Origin: CAZHYV01 sp964537055
Lineage (GTDB): Bacteria; Myxococcota_A; Polyangia; Palsa-1104; JAEUJZ01
Assembly: GCA_964537055.1 (NCBI GenBank)
Contig: CAZHYV010000004.1
Span: 124,001 to 188,000 of the forward strand
Length of the DNA: 64,000 bases
Direction: 5' to 3'
The notes beneath the pieces are model-generated. The model was not told the origin of the DNA, searched no databases, and worked only from the letters and a program-made list of their open reading frames with translations. Shown piece after piece: positions 53,645 through 62,710 of this stretch. Positions within the stretch are counted from its first letter, which is position 1; the number at the start of each line of letters is the position of its first letter. A program made the position numbers and the translations under genes.

Positions 53645-54557
53645 CCTGATGATACTGTTGTCGTCTGCATGCTAGGCAAAAGGGATCAATGCTTACTTCG
53701 TGGGTTGAAATTTCAAACGTAGCCATTTCTAAGACGTGCAATTGATAAATGGCCGCAGGAAGTTGGTCTAAGGAAGAGGGTTCTAACAAAGCCTGCGTGA
53801 TTTTCCACGAAGAAAGATGCACAAGCATTCCTAATACTTGCTTAGACACTTGGCTTGGTTTGATTAGGTGTCCCTGCTTTTTATGATCAGCCAAAAGAGA
53901 GTACCCCTCAGGAAAAGCCGAAATTCGCCGAAATTGATGGAAAAGGCAATGGAGACATGGACCCGACGATGGGAGAAAGAGAGGGCTTACATAAGCCCGG
54001 GTCATAGGACCTGTAGATACCCACAAAAGGGGCCTCTGTGCATCGAGAGCTTGCTTGCTTATAGAAAGAGCTTCGTCATAATCTAAGGTGTCCTGGCAAA
54101 GGATCCAAAGAGATTTCGCCTTTTTCTCTTCCCGTAGGGGCTCCGTAGAAGGAGTGGACTCTTTTGGAAGGTTTTTTTGTTCGGCATAAACGTGCGCTTG
54201 TAACGCTTGGGAAAGCTGTCCATCTCCATGAAAAATGAGTTGATCCTCTAGCACCTGCTCTGGAAAGAGGGGTCGGTCTTGAAATGGTGCAGGCTGGTCT
54301 ACAAGAACTCTTTCTCCGTAGAGACCTCTAAGAACTTCCTCAAATTGGGTTTGTCTCGACAGAGGGAGTTGGCTTTTCAGCTCTGCTATGGAGATAGTTC
54401 CGTTGATGTTCTCAAGCAGAGGAGCAAGCCACGCAGCTAGCTCTTTCCCTCGTAGGCTGTACCGAAAGTCCTCTCCCGCGATAAGGTGCACAGCATCCTT
54501 CTCAGAGACGATGGTATAGGGCAACGAAAACATCGGACGGGCTGTGGGACTTATCAT
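53628..54557 (-). CDS. RiPP leader-binding E1-like partner of YcaO
   Basis: A 309-residue protein resembling the TOMM 'precursor leader peptide-binding' (ocin-ThiF/E1-like) proteins. The N-terminal ~80 residues look like a peptide-binding winged-helix (RRE) domain ('ISIAELKSQLPLSRQTQFEEVLRGLYGERVLVD', of which 'FEEVLRGLYGERVLVD' is the typical part). The zinc tetrad is visible as two CxxC pairs: 'GPCLHCLFHQFRR' and 'DPFCLACRR'. The ThiF-type catalytic site is not evident, as usual for this group. AAGGA precedes ATG 54557. Overlaps the YcaO gene. Confidence 0.7.
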   Translation of the reverse strand: MISPTARPMFSLPYTIVSEKDAVHLIAGEDFRYSLRGKELAAWLAPLLENINGTISIAELKSQLPLSRQTQFEEVLRGLYGERVLVDQPAPFQDRPLFPEQVLEDQLIFHGDGQLSQALQAHVYAEQKNLPKESTPSTEPLREEKKAKSLWILCQDTLDYDEALSISKQALDAQRPLLWVSTGPMTRAYVSPLFLPSSGPCLHCLFHQFRRISAFPEGYSLLADHKKQGHLIKPSQVSKQVLGMLVHLSSWKITQALLEPSSLDQLPAAIYQLHVLEMATFEISTHEVSIDPFCLACRRQQYHQDGNHG

Positions 54558-54719
54558 GGTAAGGGATCCTTAGATCTAGAGTCATCATAAGCGATGGCAG
54601 CCAAGAAAAACAAACGGATTTTTTTTCTTTCTAGATGCAGCGGATTTCTAGAATTTAGCGGAATTTTTTGGACCCAGCTTCTATCTTCGCATACACTTTG
54701 GCTCTCAAGGAGAACATTC

Positions 54720-56159
54720 ATGAGCCAACCGCAGACTTCTTTGCAACCAAATCCTCCAAAAAATCAACTTGTTCGAGGACTTACGTTAACTCATGCCGCA
54801 GCGTTGGTCGTGGGGAGTGTCATTGGGACAGGGGTGTTTATCAAAAGCGGCAAGATGTCCCAAACGATGGGGGGACCCATCTGGGTTCTTTTGGCGTGGG
54901 TGGCAAGCGGTGTGCTTTCACTGCTTGGTGCGCTTACGTATGCTGAGCTAGGCAGCATGCTTCCCGCAACTGGGGGTGAATATGCCTACTTAAAAACAGC
55001 CTATGGACGGGCTCCTGCATTTCTGTTTGGTTGGATGCGCTTTGTTTTAGGCACGGCAGGCTCGATTGCCGCATATGCTGTCGGGATGACCACCATGTTC
55101 CTAGTAAAGCTTGTTGACCTAGGCAAACCCTGGGTGGTCGTGCCCTACACCTTTTTGGGACAGGCCCAAGATTGGACCTTTGGTCTTGCTCAAATTGTTG
55201 CGGTCATCGCGATTTGGGTGTTTTCCATCCTCAACTGCATTGGGATTAAGTTTGGAGGAAAGGTACAGACAGCTATCACCAGCATTAAGGTGCTCGGGAT
55301 TTTATCGATTACCATTGGTGCTCTGTTTTTCAGCAAAACAGGATCTATAGTAAATGTAACCACCCCAAGCGCTAGCTCTTCTTGGATGGGCCTAAGCCCC
55401 TTCCTGCTTGCCATGCTGGCTGCCCTTTGGGCCTACGATGGCTGGAACCTAATGCCCATGGCCGCGGGTGAGGTAAAAAATCCAGGCCGCAATGTTCCCA
55501 GAGCCTTGGTTTTTGGAATGCTTGGCGTTTTGGTCATTTACACGCTCATTAACTTTTCGTATTTTTATGCACTCCCCTATGCAGCGGTCAAGAATGCTCA
55601 GCCTTCCATCGCAGTTCGGGTGGTTCAAGCTTTTACGGGTCCTCTCGGAGTCAAGATCCTTACCCTTCTTATGATCCTGTCCAGCTTAGGTGCCTTAAAT
55701 GGAAGCATTCTTACGTCGGCGAGAGTTCCGTTTGCCATGGCCCAGGATGGGCTCTTTTTTCAGAAAGTGGGGACCCTCAGTGAGAAAACCCGTGTTCCCG
55801 TTTGGTCGATCCTGATCCAGGCTGTATGGAGCAGCGTGATTGCCATCTCGGGGAAATTTGACCAGATTACAGATGCAGTCCTATTTGCAGGATTTATCTT
55901 CTATGCTCTTACGGCAGCCGGCGTGTTTATTTTAAGAAAAAAGCAGCCAACTCTACCCAGACCTTACCGCACGATTGGATACCCAGTAATTCCCGCGTTA
56001 TTTATCGTTTTTTCTCTGGCGATTACAGTAAACACTTTTTATAATCAGCGGCTCGAGTCTCTGTTTGGGCTTGTGCTCATACTTTTAGGGATTCCATTTT
56101 ATTTGTACTTCCGTAGGAAGCAGCGACTTCAGGAACCCTCTTCGGCTACTTCGGTGTAA
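54720..56159 (+). CDS. APC superfamily amino-acid permease
   Basis: A 479-residue inner-membrane transporter with about 12 helices. The APC consensus 'VVGSVIGTGVFIKSG' near residue 30, 'GALTYAELGSMLPATGGEYAYLK' (seen as 'YAELGSMLPATGGEY') and 'WAYDGWNLMPMAAGEVKNP' are characteristic of the LAT-like/SteT group, which exchange amino acids. AAGGAG lies 8 nt before ATG 54720. It is divergent from the YcaO operon (162-nt gap), so it may share regulation. Confidence 0.9.
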   Translation: MSQPQTSLQPNPPKNQLVRGLTLTHAAALVVGSVIGTGVFIKSGKMSQTMGGPIWVLLAWVASGVLSLLGALTYAELGSMLPATGGEYAYLKTAYGRAPAFLFGWMRFVLGTAGSIAAYAVGMTTMFLVKLVDLGKPWVVVPYTFLGQAQDWTFGLAQIVAVIAIWVFSILNCIGIKFGGKVQTAITSIKVLGILSITIGALFFSKTGSIVNVTTPSASSSWMGLSPFLLAMLAALWAYDGWNLMPMAAGEVKNPGRNVPRALVFGMLGVLVIYTLINFSYFYALPYAAVKNAQPSIAVRVVQAFTGPLGVKILTLLMILSSLGALNGSILTSARVPFAMAQDGLFFQKVGTLSEKTRVPVWSILIQAVWSSVIAISGKFDQITDAVLFAGFIFYALTAAGVFILRKKQPTLPRPYRTIGYPVIPALFIVFSLAITVNTFYNQRLESLFGLVLILLGIPFYLYFRRKQRLQEPSSATSV

Positions 56160-56260
56160 AGGCTTGAGCCACGCCGAGCAGTTCGTACCTATTATTTGGG
56201 AACGAAGGACCCAGACATTGATTTTTGCTTATAGCTTCGTTACAGAAACCGCATTTTTTG

Positions 56261-56482
56261 ATGGGCTCATCCGATGAGCTCAGAGCCTCTCCTTTGTTCC
56301 TCCTGGGAATGATTGCCAATCTTGCATCTACTCACGAGGCAAAATCAAACCGAGAGGCGGGCCTAGGCAGGTATGATGTTGCTATGGCCCAGACGGCCTC
56401 AGCAGACCTTCACCCAGGCACGCCTATCCACGCTTACGGAATGGTTTTTGGCGGCAAGCAGGTGTTTGTCGAAAAAGCGTAG
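56261..56482 (+). pseudogene. Remnant of a PD-(D/E)XK (PDDEXK_9) / AAA-ATPase-like gene
   Basis: A 73-codon fragment. 'FLLGMIANLASTHEAKSNRE' and 'GLGRYDVAMA' match the C-terminal nuclease-like domain of AAA-ATPase-like/PDDEXK_9 proteins, and the final 'YGMVFGGKQVFVEKA' matches their last strand. The catalytic middle ('(I)xELK' and following helices) is missing, so it carries an internal deletion and lacks the ATPase part. The family is widespread in gut and host-associated bacteria. The surrounding 56160-56559 holds nothing else except the uvrA terminator. Confidence 0.6.
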
Positions 56483-56529
56483 CGATACTCCCAGCATAGT
56501 ACCTTAGGGGATTATCCCCTAGGCGAAGG

Positions 56530-56556
56530 AAAAAAGGTCCTCTTACTCTTTAGGAC
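56530..56556 (-). terminator. Terminator of uvrA
   Basis: On the minus strand GTCCT and AGGAC form a 5-bp stem with a 10-nt loop, followed by CTTTTTT; it lies 4 nt past the uvrA stop. A second, perfect 7-bp hairpin (TAGGGGA-TTA-TCCCCTA, 56504-56520) follows. Confidence 0.5.
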
Positions 56557-56559
56557 TTG

Positions 56560-59460
56560 TCAGCCCGCCTCGAGGACCTTCTTCAGATATACGCCCGTAT
56601 GCGAGTTTGTCGCGCGGACCACCTCTTCGGGAGGTCCTGCCACAACCACCGAGCCTCCTCCATCGCCGCCTTCAGGGCCCATATCAATGACATAATCAGC
56701 ACACTTGATCACGTCGAGGTTATGCTCGATCACGATGACGGTATTGCTTTGTTCTACCAACCGATTGAGCACGCTTAACAGCTGGCGAATGTCCTCGAAA
56801 TGAAGTCCCGTCGTAGGTTCGTCTAAGATATAGACTGTGTGCCCGGCTGCTTTTTTTGCCAGCTCTTTCGATAGCTTGATGCGCTGCGCTTCTCCACCTG
56901 AGAGAGTGGTGGCAGATTGACCCAAGGTAATATATCCAAGCCCTACGTCGCGCAGCGTGTCTAACTTTTGTTTGATTTTGGGGACATGACCCAAAAATTC
57001 GCTCGCCTGCGCGACTGTCATATCGAGAACATCGGCAATGGAGGCTCCTTTGTATTTAACCTCGAGGGTTTCTCGATTAAATCGCCGCCCGCCACAGGAT
57101 TCACAAACTACATACACATCCGGCAAGAAGTGCATCTCGATCCGCAAAATTCCATCGCCCTGGCACGCCTCACAGCGTCCGCCTTTGATATTAAAACTGT
57201 AGCGGCCTGCCTTGTACCCTCGCGCTTTGCTTTCTGGAAGAGCGGCAAACAGGTCACGGATATGCGTAAGCACGCCCGTATACGTCGCTGGATTTGATCG
57301 GGGGGTCCGACCAATGGGGGATTGATCGATGTCAATCACTCGGTCGCAGAAGGACAACCCCTCGACGCTGCTATACTCACCGGGTACAGCTTTGCTTTGA
57401 TGAAGCTTCTGTTTCAAAATGGGGAGCAGCGTATCCATCACTAACGTCGATTTCCCCGAGCCAGACACACCCGTCACTGCACAAAACACCCCCAGGGGAA
57501 ACCGTACCGTGATGTTCTGCAGATTATGGGCCTTTGCTCCCCGTAACACTAAACAGCGATTGCCTAATTGCCGACGAGGTAAACGCATTTCAATTTTCCG
57601 GCGACCAGACAAATACGCCCCGGTTAAAGAGGTTGCCGATGACATGATCTCTTCAGGCTTCCCAGCAGCAACCACCCTGCCCCCCAAAGCTCCAGCACGC
57701 GGACCCATATCGATGACATAATCCGCGGCTTGGATGGTCTCTTCATCGTGCTCAACCACAATGACAGAATTGCCCATGTCCCGCAGCTTAAAGAGCGTGT
57801 TCAGCAGCTTTTGATTATCCCGCTGGTGAAGACCAATCGAAGGTTCATCTAGCACGTACAAAACCCCCACCAGCGAAGAACCGATTTGGGTCGCCAGCCG
57901 GATCCGTTGGCTTTCTCCACCAGAAAGCGTGGATGAGGGGCGATCTAAGGTCAAGTACCCCAGTCCTACATCGACAAGAAACCCAATCCGGCTGGTAAGC
58001 TCTTTTAAGATCCTTTCCGCAATTTCAGTTTGCTTGGCCGGCAGAGATAAGGTTTTGAAAAACAGATGCATGTCTCTGAGAGGCTTTGCTACAAGCTCAT
58101 AGAGAGCAAACGAACCCACCTTGATATGCCTGGCCTCTTTCCGTAGACGCGTCCCCTGACAGTCTTCACAAGGCGATTGATTCATGTACGGAGAAAATTC
58201 TTCGTAGGCAGCTTCGAAGCTATCGCCTTCCTCAGACCGAACCATCCGTTCTTCCCGACGCCTTCGCTCGTATTCGGCAAACCTTCGTTCTAGATTCTGG
58301 ATGACGCCCTCAAATTCTTTTCTGTACGTTTGTCGACGTCCGTTCTTTTCAAACCAAAATTCAATCTCTTCTTCCCCACTCCCTTGAAGAAGCATATGCC
58401 GAATCTTTTCAGGCAACTCTAAAAAGGGTGTGGTCATATCAAAATGGTAATGAATAGAAAGAGCCTCGAGCGTCTGTTGAAAGAAGATCCCGTTCCGCTT
58501 TTCCCAAGGCTCAATCGCTCCTTCCCGCAAAGAGAGCTCAGGGTTTGGCACAATAAGATCAGGGTCAAAGAACATCTTTGCCCCAAGCCCATCGCAGCTG
58601 GGACAGGCGCCATGCGGATTATTAAAAGAGAACAGCCTTGGTGTTACCTCAGGGTAGCTCACCTTGCACGAAATACAGGCAAACTTTTCAGAGAAGATTA
58701 AGTCTCCGTCGTCTCCATCCCCTGCATCGTCCGATAACAAAAGAGGGGCGATTTTGACAATACCATCGCTTAGTCGAAGTGCAGATTCAACAGCTTCAGC
58801 AAGCCGAGAACGAATGCCCTCTTTCAGAACCAAGCGATCTACATAGACTTCGACCGCAACTTCTTGTTTAGGAACAGTAGGTATCTTCCCTAGCGATAAG
58901 TCGACAAGTTCACCCTGTACATTGACCCGCTGGAATCCCTGCCGCTGGAGGCTTAAAAGTTCTTTTTTGAGGTCGGCATTTTTGGGAAACCCAAGGGGTG
59001 CCAGCACGGAAAATCTAGTCCCTTCGGGAAGTCTAAGCACTTTATCCACAATTTGCTGTACTGTGTGGGAGGTAATCTGCCGACCACACTGGTAGCAGTA
59101 CACCGTTCCCACCCGTGCATAGAGCAGCCGTAAATAATCGTACGTTTCGGTGACCGTCCCCACAGTGGATCGTGGGTTTTTCCCAGTCGATTTTTGTTCA
59201 ATTGCAATGGCAGGAGAAAGACCGTCGATTGAATCAAGGTCAGGCTTGTCCATCTGTTCTAGAAACTGGCGGGCATAGGTAGACAAGGACTCGACGTACC
59301 GCCTCTGTCCTTCTGCATAGATCGTGTCAAAGGCCAGCGATGATTTTCCCGACCCAGAAAGACCTGTAATCACAACAAGCTGATTCCTGGGAAGCTCGAC
59401 ATCAATATTCTTTAGATTGTGCGCCCGTGCGCCCTTTACAATGATTTTGTTTATGTTCAT
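56560..59460 (-). CDS. uvrA: Excinuclease ABC subunit A
   Basis: A 966-residue UvrA, the damage-recognition ATPase of nucleotide excision repair. Tandem ABC domains: first Walker A 'GLSGSGKSS' (Lys39), second 'GVSGSGKSTL' near residue 660, and two signature motifs 'LSGGESQRIRLA' and 'LSGGEAQRIKLSKEL'. Zinc modules: 'CYQCG', 'CISC', 'CPSCDGLG' and 'CEACQGDGILRIEMHFLPDVYV' (seen as 'CEACQGDGILRIEM') with 'CESCGG'. Length typical (about 940-970). Transcribed alone; the gap 59461-59734 shows no gene. Confidence 0.97.
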   Translation of the reverse strand: MNINKIIVKGARAHNLKNIDVELPRNQLVVITGLSGSGKSSLAFDTIYAEGQRRYVESLSTYARQFLEQMDKPDLDSIDGLSPAIAIEQKSTGKNPRSTVGTVTETYDYLRLLYARVGTVYCYQCGRQITSHTVQQIVDKVLRLPEGTRFSVLAPLGFPKNADLKKELLSLQRQGFQRVNVQGELVDLSLGKIPTVPKQEVAVEVYVDRLVLKEGIRSRLAEAVESALRLSDGIVKIAPLLLSDDAGDGDDGDLIFSEKFACISCKVSYPEVTPRLFSFNNPHGACPSCDGLGAKMFFDPDLIVPNPELSLREGAIEPWEKRNGIFFQQTLEALSIHYHFDMTTPFLELPEKIRHMLLQGSGEEEIEFWFEKNGRRQTYRKEFEGVIQNLERRFAEYERRRREERMVRSEEGDSFEAAYEEFSPYMNQSPCEDCQGTRLRKEARHIKVGSFALYELVAKPLRDMHLFFKTLSLPAKQTEIAERILKELTSRIGFLVDVGLGYLTLDRPSSTLSGGESQRIRLATQIGSSLVGVLYVLDEPSIGLHQRDNQKLLNTLFKLRDMGNSVIVVEHDEETIQAADYVIDMGPRAGALGGRVVAAGKPEEIMSSATSLTGAYLSGRRKIEMRLPRRQLGNRCLVLRGAKAHNLQNITVRFPLGVFCAVTGVSGSGKSTLVMDTLLPILKQKLHQSKAVPGEYSSVEGLSFCDRVIDIDQSPIGRTPRSNPATYTGVLTHIRDLFAALPESKARGYKAGRYSFNIKGGRCEACQGDGILRIEMHFLPDVYVVCESCGGRRFNRETLEVKYKGASIADVLDMTVAQASEFLGHVPKIKQKLDTLRDVGLGYITLGQSATTLSGGEAQRIKLSKELAKKAAGHTVYILDEPTTGLHFEDIRQLLSVLNRLVEQSNTVIVIEHNLDVIKCADYVIDMGPEGGDGGGSVVVAGPPEEVVRATNSHTGVYLKKVLEAG

Positions 59461-59734
59461 TAAAGCCTGCCTGCACGATGGATGCGCCAGGTTCTACTTC
59501 CTAAATGTAGGCTCTAAGACGTCCTTTATCGGAGAAGTAGATATTCTGCGCAGATCATATGACACTGTATCAACTCTGCGTTTGGAAGACAAGCGTTCTT
59601 TAGGGGGTGCGAAATTTGGGGATGAAACAGGGGTCAAGTAGTTAGGAAGAAGGAAAGAAGTTCCCGGCAGGGAAAATTAGATAAATCTTAAAACCTGCTC
59701 CCCTTCAGCTAGTAGCTGGAAAGATGGAGAAACC

Positions 59735-60172
59735 CTAATTCTTGGAAAAGCTAGATTCACACTGAACTTTATAACTATAAGCGTTTGCCGCATCGACCAG
59801 GTGATTCAGAATATTCTCTATCCCATTTTTACACTGTTTGAATGAATTGCGTCTTATTTGAGTTTGACTCCAGTTCACAGATCCTTCTTCGAACGAATTC
59901 AACTCCTGCTCTATCCCAGCTATTTGAGTTTCAAGCTCGACGATACGAACCTTACAGTAAGCAACATCTGCACAAGATGTACAACCTATATCTTGCGGAA
60001 GATTTCTTGTCTCCGTCTGAGCAAGAAGTTCGCTATTGTGTGCACTGGTTAAATATACCGTTGCACAGTCTTCTTTTTTCTGAATGCGAGGATCATCTTT
60101 CAGATTGTTTGAACAAGCACCAAACAACGAAAATACTCCAGTTGCTAACAATGTAAAATAGATCTTTTTCAT
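59735..60172 (-). CDS. Small lipoprotein
   Basis: A 145-residue lipoprotein with lipobox 'LFGAC' near residue 19. The mature part is a helical, cysteine-containing domain ('CTSCADVAYCKVRIVELE') with a coiled-coil-like 'QIAGIEQELNSFEEG'. I place the start at the ATG with GGAAAGG 6 nt upstream; another ATG is 6 nt earlier. No family recognised. It has a strong promoter at 60222-60249. Confidence 0.55.
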   Translation of the reverse strand: MKKIYFTLLATGVFSLFGACSNNLKDDPRIQKKEDCATVYLTSAHNSELLAQTETRNLPQDIGCTSCADVAYCKVRIVELETQIAGIEQELNSFEEGSVNWSQTQIRRNSFKQCKNGIENILNHLVDAANAYSYKVQCESSFSKN

Positions 60173-60221
60173 ATTCATCCTTTCCAAAGATAATAGAATC
60201 AATTTATATTTCTCTTATATA

Positions 60222-60249
60222 ATTGTATCCATATATCCTACATTGTCAA
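60222..60249 (-). promoter_or_regulatory. Promoter of the 59735-60172 lipoprotein gene
   Basis: On the minus strand TTGACA (60249-60244), 16-nt spacer and TACAAT (60227-60222), about 50 nt before the start codon; a good consensus match. Confidence 0.55.
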
Positions 60250-60305
60250 CCCCTCCTCAATTACCTCCAAAGTATCCGAATAAAATGATTGATGTTCCTT
60301 AAAGA

Positions 60306-62399
60306 ATGGTTACTTGTAGACCGATGAGTCGTTCCCTCAAAACATCTGCGTTCCTCCTAAGCTTCTTCCTTATTATTCCAACCGCTTGCGTAGAGGTTCC
60401 AAGACCACAAGTTCAAATTATTCCCAAACCCCTGCCCGGGTACTGTAATACGCAAAAGTGGTGCTGGGAACACCCTACCCCGCATGGGAACGCGTTGTTT
60501 GATGTCTTTGGAACGAGCGAAACGAATGTCTGGGCCGTGGGCGCTGGCGGGACTCTTCTCCACTACGATGGAAGTTCATGGTCGCCAGATCCTCAAAGCG
60601 GTCTTTTCCCGAATCTTTATGGGGTTTATGGGTTCCGGTCAGATGATCTATGGGTCGTTGGAGACTATGGCACGCTCCTCCATTATGATGGAAAGAGCTG
60701 GAAAGAAGATCCAAGTTTTAAAATGCTCATCCAGAAACATACGAATTTGCGGCGGATTCCTCCTCTTTATAGTCTATGGGGGGCAAATTCGTCTGACTTG
60801 TGGATCGGAGGAGAGTTTTCGATCTTAGCGCATTACGATGGGGTCAAGTGGGCCCTGGTCGGAGATCTAGGATCGACGATGTACCCAAATTATCACATCC
60901 GGAAGATTTGGGGGCATCGTACAGACCATCTTTGGGCGGTCACAGTGACCCCTGAAACAGGAGATTTTCCAAAATCTCAAATTTTTTACTACGACGGTAC
61001 CCGCTGGACAAGATCAGCTACATCCGAGAGGTCAGTCGGAAGCCTTTGGGGTCCCTCAGAAAATGACATATGGGCGCTGAGCGATAAAGATGTTCTTCAC
61101 TTTGATGGAACAGCATGGAGTTCTGCTGGCACGTTGAATCCTCCCCTTCCTGGTCTTAGGGAACGCCAGTTTTTTAGCCTGGGAGGAACGAAAGAAACCA
61201 ACCTTTGGGTTTCCGGGTCCAGTTATGTTAAACCTCAAGTTTACGAAAGTTGGTTCTGGCATTTTGATGGCAAGACCTGGAGCCAAACGCCCTATGCTAC
61301 CCTAGCGAGAGATTTCTATCGGCAAGCAAGAGCAATGTGGGGCGCTGGTTCTTCGCTTTGGTCTGTTGGTGATACGGGGACCCTGATGCATTACCAGGAT
61401 GGCATTTGGAAATTAGACCCCCAAAGCGGGCGAGGGGTTCTTTGGTTTGAGAACCCAGGGGTGGGTCGGGAATTTATCCGTTACTTGGTTAATAGGGTAA
61501 ATCTCCGGAGCCTTTGGATTGGAAGTCCAACCAACATTTGGGCTGGAGGCTATCATGAGGGAGTCCTTCATTATAACGGCACTACCTGGAAACAGTTTTA
61601 CCTCACTCGCCTGACTTACCAATTTAGCGCCGTTACAGGAATTTGGGGTTTTGGAGAGGACGATGTTTGGCTGATTAGTCAAGAAAACGGTGAGATTTTT
61701 CATTATGATGGGCAGGAGATAAAAAAGGTTCACCAGGAAACGGAAGGAAAGCCTCTTAAGCTGTTTGATATCTGGGGAGCAAACCCCAACGAGATTTGGG
61801 TGGCCGCCTCTTTAGGAAGGCTCCTCCATTATGATGGAACCAGCTGGCAAATCTTTAAGATCCCTACAAATCCCGATCCTGATTCTGACATGGTCTCTCT
61901 TTTTGGAACCGATCGAGCATCGTTATGGGCGATCAACCAAGTAGGAACGCTCTTTCATTATCATGGTACTCAGTGGGAATTTGTGGCCAAAGACCCAGGA
62001 ATCGCTCAAGGGAAAGGAGCCAGTTGGTATAGTGATCTTTCCGGCACAGGTCCTAACGATCTTTGGGCTGTAGGCTCCAAGCGTTGGCTGATTGGCCCCG
62101 TGGGTTCTCCCCCGAATGCTGCGGGATTCCTCCACTATGACGGAAGCACATGGAGCGAGGTTCCTGAGCAATTTTATTCCGATCTTACTAGCGTGTGGGG
62201 GCGAACTCCTCAAGATTTATGGATAAGCACCCGAGACGGGGAAACCTATCACTACGATGGCATTGATTGGCAACTTATTCAAACGGGGGTAGGCAAATGG
62301 AACGAAATGGATGAGGTCCTTAGTAAGATCCGTGGTCTCCCCGATGGGCAAATTTGGGCGGTCGGTGGCCATGGCGCGATATTGCACTATAAGCCTTAG
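60306..62399 (+). CDS. Lipoprotein of 14 tandem 'WAVG...HYDG..W' beta-propeller repeats
   Basis: A 697-residue lipoprotein (lipobox 'IIPTAC', near residue 28) composed almost wholly of about 14 repeats of 40-50 residues with consensus '(D/E)(I/L/V)W(A/V)(V/G)G..G(T)(L)LHYDG..W', for example 'NVWAVGAGGTLLHYDGSSW' and 'DLWVVGDYGTLLHYDGKSW'. Such propellers are common on the surface of myxobacteria and probably bind proteins or glycans. The start may be ATG 60306 or 60324; no ribosome-binding site is obvious. Fourteen repeats could make two seven-bladed propellers. Confidence 0.75.
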   Translation: MVTCRPMSRSLKTSAFLLSFFLIIPTACVEVPRPQVQIIPKPLPGYCNTQKWCWEHPTPHGNALFDVFGTSETNVWAVGAGGTLLHYDGSSWSPDPQSGLFPNLYGVYGFRSDDLWVVGDYGTLLHYDGKSWKEDPSFKMLIQKHTNLRRIPPLYSLWGANSSDLWIGGEFSILAHYDGVKWALVGDLGSTMYPNYHIRKIWGHRTDHLWAVTVTPETGDFPKSQIFYYDGTRWTRSATSERSVGSLWGPSENDIWALSDKDVLHFDGTAWSSAGTLNPPLPGLRERQFFSLGGTKETNLWVSGSSYVKPQVYESWFWHFDGKTWSQTPYATLARDFYRQARAMWGAGSSLWSVGDTGTLMHYQDGIWKLDPQSGRGVLWFENPGVGREFIRYLVNRVNLRSLWIGSPTNIWAGGYHEGVLHYNGTTWKQFYLTRLTYQFSAVTGIWGFGEDDVWLISQENGEIFHYDGQEIKKVHQETEGKPLKLFDIWGANPNEIWVAASLGRLLHYDGTSWQIFKIPTNPDPDSDMVSLFGTDRASLWAINQVGTLFHYHGTQWEFVAKDPGIAQGKGASWYSDLSGTGPNDLWAVGSKRWLIGPVGSPPNAAGFLHYDGSTWSEVPEQFYSDLTSVWGRTPQDLWISTRDGETYHYDGIDWQLIQTGVGKWNEMDEVLSKIRGLPDGQIWAVGGHGAILHYKP

Positions 62400-62710
62400 A
62401 AGATTGATGCTCTATCAACAATCATCTAAGTGTAGGACTCAAAACAAGTTAGTTAACGTGAGTTCGATATTTCCTTTCATCACCACACCGAGTTTAGAAC
62501 GGTTGGCACTGGTGGCAAGGAAGGCTTTTTTCTAGGCCACACTGGGTCTGGCGCGAGCTAGAGAGGAGCCTTGCAGCGACAGGACCCGATCCCACAAACT
62601 GTGTCAGCGACCCCAAGAAACGCCGAACTCAGATTAGTCAATAGGGTCGATAATAGAATTGTTTATTCTTTTGAAGAATGATTATTTATATTGTATCTAT
62701 ATAAACAATC
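62400..62710. other. Intergenic region without a recognisable gene
   Basis: A 311-nt gap between the propeller lipoprotein and the next exported protein. No credible coding sequence, RNA fold or repeat is seen. Its end carries the promoter described at 62671-62699. Confidence 0.4.
62671..62699 (+). promoter_or_regulatory. Promoter of the 62711 gene
   Basis: TTGAAG (62671-62676), 17-nt spacer, TATCTA (62694-62699). The -10 box ends 11 nt before ATG 62711 and no Shine-Dalgarno sequence exists, so the transcript is probably leaderless. Confidence 0.4.
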
